Assembly (NCBI GenBank): GCA_963787895.1
Contig: CAWBEX010000004.1
Location: forward strand, 124,001 to 188,000
Direction: 5' to 3'
From: Anderseniella sp963787895
Lineage (GTDB): Bacteria; Pseudomonadota; Alphaproteobacteria; Rhizobiales; Aestuariivirgaceae
DNA: 64,000 nucleotides
A model generated the notes under the pieces. The model was not told the origin of the DNA. It searched no databases and worked only from the letters and a program-made list of their open reading frames with translations. Position 1 is the stretch's first letter; every line of letters starts with the position of its first letter. Shown one piece after another: positions 62,071-64,000 of this stretch. The position numbers and the translations under genes were made by a program.

Positions 62071-63447
62071 ATGAAGATCATCATATGCGGCGCCGGCCAG
62101 GTCGGCAGGGGGATTGCCGAGCGTCTGGCTGTTGAAAACCATGACGTAACGGTTATCGATATTTCTGAAGAACTGGTGGAAGCTCTTGCAGCCAGCACCG
62201 ACGTGCGTGGTGTAGTCGGTCACGGCGCCCACCCGGACATCCTGTATGAAGCCGGCGCTGAAGAAGCTGATATGATCATCGCCGTCACGTTTGTCGATGA
62301 GGTCAACATGATGGCCTGCGAAGTGGCAAAGGCGTTATTCAATATTCCCACTCGCGTCGCACGTGTACGTGACCAGTCATATTTGCTGCCGCAGTATGCC
62401 AGCCTGTTCACCCGTGAAAACACTGCAATTGACGTTGTCATTTCTCCCGAAGTGGCAGTTGGCGAAATGGTCTTACGCCGACTGGCCCTGCCAGGCGCCT
62501 TCGAGGCAATCTACTTCGCGGACGAGAAAGTGCTGACCCTGGGTATCAAGCTGGAAGATGACTGCCCGGTGGTAAACACACCTTTGTCGCAGCTGTCAGG
62601 CCTTTTCCCGGACCTGAAAGCGGTCGTCTGCGCGATTATGCGTGACGGAACCTTGTTCGTGCCTCACTCCGAGGACCAGATGCTGCCCGGAGACCGCGCT
62701 TATGTTGTCACTGATCAAAGTCAGGCGACCCGCACCCTTTCACTGTTTGGCCACGAAGAACGCCCGGCCAACCGTGTGCTTATAGGTGGTGGTGGCACCA
62801 TAGGGATGTACGTGGCGCGCAAGCTCGAAGAACGCGAGAGTAATATCAAGGTCACATTGATTGAGTCCAATCTGGAACGCGCTGAAGCCGTGGCCAACAA
62901 GCTGGAGCGAACTGTTGTCCTGCATGGAAGCGCGCTGGATTCCGGCCTGCTTGAAGAGGCAGAGATTGGCCGCACGGAAGCCTACATTGCAGTTACCAAT
63001 GACGACAAGGTCAACATACTGTCTGCCATGCTGGCAAAACAGCACGGTGCAAAAACAACCGCATGCCTGGTATCAAACCTGGACGCCCGGCCACTTATTT
63101 CGCCGCTTGGAATTGACGCATATATTGACCCGCGTTCGGTAACAGTCTCGAGCATCCTCCAGCATGTACGCCGTGGGCGCATCCGCGGGGTGCACGGCGT
63201 CGAGGGCGGCGAAGGTGAAATTGTAGAAGCTGAAGCCATGGAAACTTCACCCATGCTTGGCCGATCGTTGCGCGATGCTGAGCTGCCAGACGGCATAAGA
63301 ATTGGTGCGGTTGTACGCGATGGGGAAGTCATAATTCCGACAGGAGATACTTCCATCAAACCAAAAGACCGAATTGTCATGTTTGCATTACGTGACAAAA
63401 TCGAGGAGATTCAGCAGTTGTTCCGCGTCAGTATCGAGTATTTCTGA
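62071..63447 (+). CDS. trkA: Trk potassium-uptake regulatory protein TrkA
   Basis: The 458-residue protein has two RCK (regulator of K+ conductance) halves, each with a Rossmann nucleotide site: MKIIICGAGQVGRGIAERL and RVLIGGGGTIGMYVARKLEE. TrkA controls the TrkH potassium channel through NAD(H)/ATP binding. TrkH is not in the window. In many Rhizobiales a D-amino-acid aminotransferase (dat) lies between trkA and hfq; here hfq follows directly. Confidence 0.96.
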   Translation: MKIIICGAGQVGRGIAERLAVENHDVTVIDISEELVEALAASTDVRGVVGHGAHPDILYEAGAEEADMIIAVTFVDEVNMMACEVAKALFNIPTRVARVRDQSYLLPQYASLFTRENTAIDVVISPEVAVGEMVLRRLALPGAFEAIYFADEKVLTLGIKLEDDCPVVNTPLSQLSGLFPDLKAVVCAIMRDGTLFVPHSEDQMLPGDRAYVVTDQSQATRTLSLFGHEERPANRVLIGGGGTIGMYVARKLEERESNIKVTLIESNLERAEAVANKLERTVVLHGSALDSGLLEEAEIGRTEAYIAVTNDDKVNILSAMLAKQHGAKTTACLVSNLDARPLISPLGIDAYIDPRSVTVSSILQHVRRGRIRGVHGVEGGEGEIVEAEAMETSPMLGRSLRDAELPDGIRIGAVVRDGEVIIPTGDTSIKPKDRIVMFALRDKIEEIQQLFRVSIEYF

Positions 63448-63589
63448 GCATCTGACTTTAGTATCTGGTACTGCATCGCGGTGCTCTCTATAGTTGACGT
63501 TGCGATTGGCTTGGTAGAACTGGATACAAGTGACACTGGCGGCAGCCAATCCGGGGGTGGCCCAAAAACAATAAGAAAGGTGCTATAAG

Positions 63590-63835
63590 ATGGCGCAAGA
63601 CAAGCAGCAAAACCTTCAGGACACGTTCCTGAACACAGTTCGCAAGAACAAGGTGTCTGTAACAGTCTTCCTGGTCAATGGTGTCAAACTGCAAGGCGCA
63701 ATCACCTGGTTCGACAATTTTTGTGTGTTGTTGCGGCGCGATGGAATGTCCCAGCTGGTGTACAAGCATGCAATCTCTACAATCATGCCTGCACAGCAGA
63801 TTTCGTTGTATGATGAAGACAACAATGACGACTAA
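63590..63835 (+). CDS. hfq: RNA chaperone Hfq
   Basis: The 81-residue Sm-like protein forms a hexamer that pairs small RNAs with mRNAs. It has the Sm1 motif QDTFLNTVRKNKVSVTVFLV, VNGVKLQGAITWFDNFCVLL and the Sm2 VYKHAISTIMP. The ribosome site AAGGTG precedes ATG 63590. It is shorter than the E. coli protein, like other alphaproteobacterial Hfq. hflX follows 24 bp later. Confidence 0.98.
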   Translation: MAQDKQQNLQDTFLNTVRKNKVSVTVFLVNGVKLQGAITWFDNFCVLLRRDGMSQLVYKHAISTIMPAQQISLYDEDNNDD

Positions 63836-63859
63836 TTCGGCAATGCACGAGTACTCATA

Positions 63860-64000
63860 ATGAGCGGCCAGAATGGCGGTGGCGTAGAGTTTCAACTGGA
63901 AGGGCCTGTGGTAACGCGGGCCCTTGTATTTCACCCCGATGTGAAGTCCAGGAAAGCCGTGACCGGTTGGCGCGATGCACAATCAAGACTTGAAGAGGCC
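63860..64000 (+). CDS. hflX: GTPase HflX, N-terminal part (runs off the window)
   Basis: Forty-seven codons are visible from ATG 63860 to the window end. The text MSGQNGGGVEF, RALVFHPDVKS and RDAQSRLEEA matches the HflX N-terminal domain, including the alphaproteobacterial RALV start. HflX is a ribosome-associated GTPase that splits stalled ribosomes. The position after hfq is the usual one. The GTPase domain itself lies beyond the window, so the call rests on the N terminus and synteny. Confidence 0.85.
   Translation, partial: MSGQNGGGVEFQLEGPVVTRALVFHPDVKSRKAVTGWRDAQSRLEEA

Overview
The window reads as a chromosomal segment of an alphaproteobacterium, most likely of the Hyphomicrobiales (Rhizobiales) or a close relative. 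The strongest signs are the order ispDF - dusB/nifR3 - ntrB - ntrC - ntrY - ntrX - trkA - hfq - hflX at 53-64 kb, the fused IspDF, a ScfR-type acyl-CoA regulator, an HspQ protein, a GlmU/GlmS pair and a GyrA with a non-Ser residue at the quinolone position. GC content is moderate to high, genes are tightly packed, and no insertion sequence, prophage, CRISPR array or rRNA operon is visible. The assignment to an order is inference from gene content and order.

Layout. 0-4.3 kb: the 3' part of a pentapeptide-type repeat protein with C-terminal membrane helices. A 640-bp stretch without protein genes follows, carrying a near-consensus sigma70 promoter and strong hairpins (candidate small RNA). Then come a frameshifted Fe(II)/2-oxoglutarate oxygenase of the BesD/HalD type, a YkgJ protein coupled to a GcvA-like LysR regulator, and a 46-residue protein. 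4.3-16.5 kb: housekeeping genes (RidA-like, ssb, ZnT9-like cation transporter, gyrA, two LysE exporters, coaD, two cyclophilins, queA, tgt) mixed with small secreted proteins. 16.6-21 kb: a CoxG domain joined to a histone-H1-like Ala/Lys tail and a membrane anchor, a type I secretion ABC/HlyD pair, and tRNA-Lys. 21-29 kb: ScfR-like regulator divergent from serine-glyoxylate aminotransferase, a GMC oxidoreductase, and a ferric-iron ABC binding protein and permease without an ATPase gene. 29-41 kb: glmU-glmS, a TPR-SPOR envelope protein, DUF454 and DUF502 membrane proteins, recG, sdhE and mfd.

41-50 kb is the main catabolic region. It holds a FrnE-like DsbA protein, a frameshifted acyl-CoA synthetase, a YejA-like peptide-binding protein, hspQ, a malyl/beta-methylmalyl-CoA lyase, a CaiB-family protein whose catalytic residues match alpha-methylacyl-CoA racemase, a UbiH-family hydroxylase, an enoyl-CoA hydratase and a GST. 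These may cooperate in breakdown of branched or dicarboxylic acyl-CoAs. 50-64 kb: Kbp-like LysM protein, YccF, LprI-like protein, pncC, ispDF, then the dusB-ntrBC, ntrYX, trkA and hfq-hflX block; hflX runs off the end.

Most of the window is ordinary core genome. The points that stand out are the promoter plus hairpin RNA locus near 1.4 kb, the CoxG/H1-like/anchor fusion, a Tgt that lacks its zinc cysteines, two genes each broken by one apparent extra base, and two candidate regulator sites. I did not find an obviously new multi-gene system.
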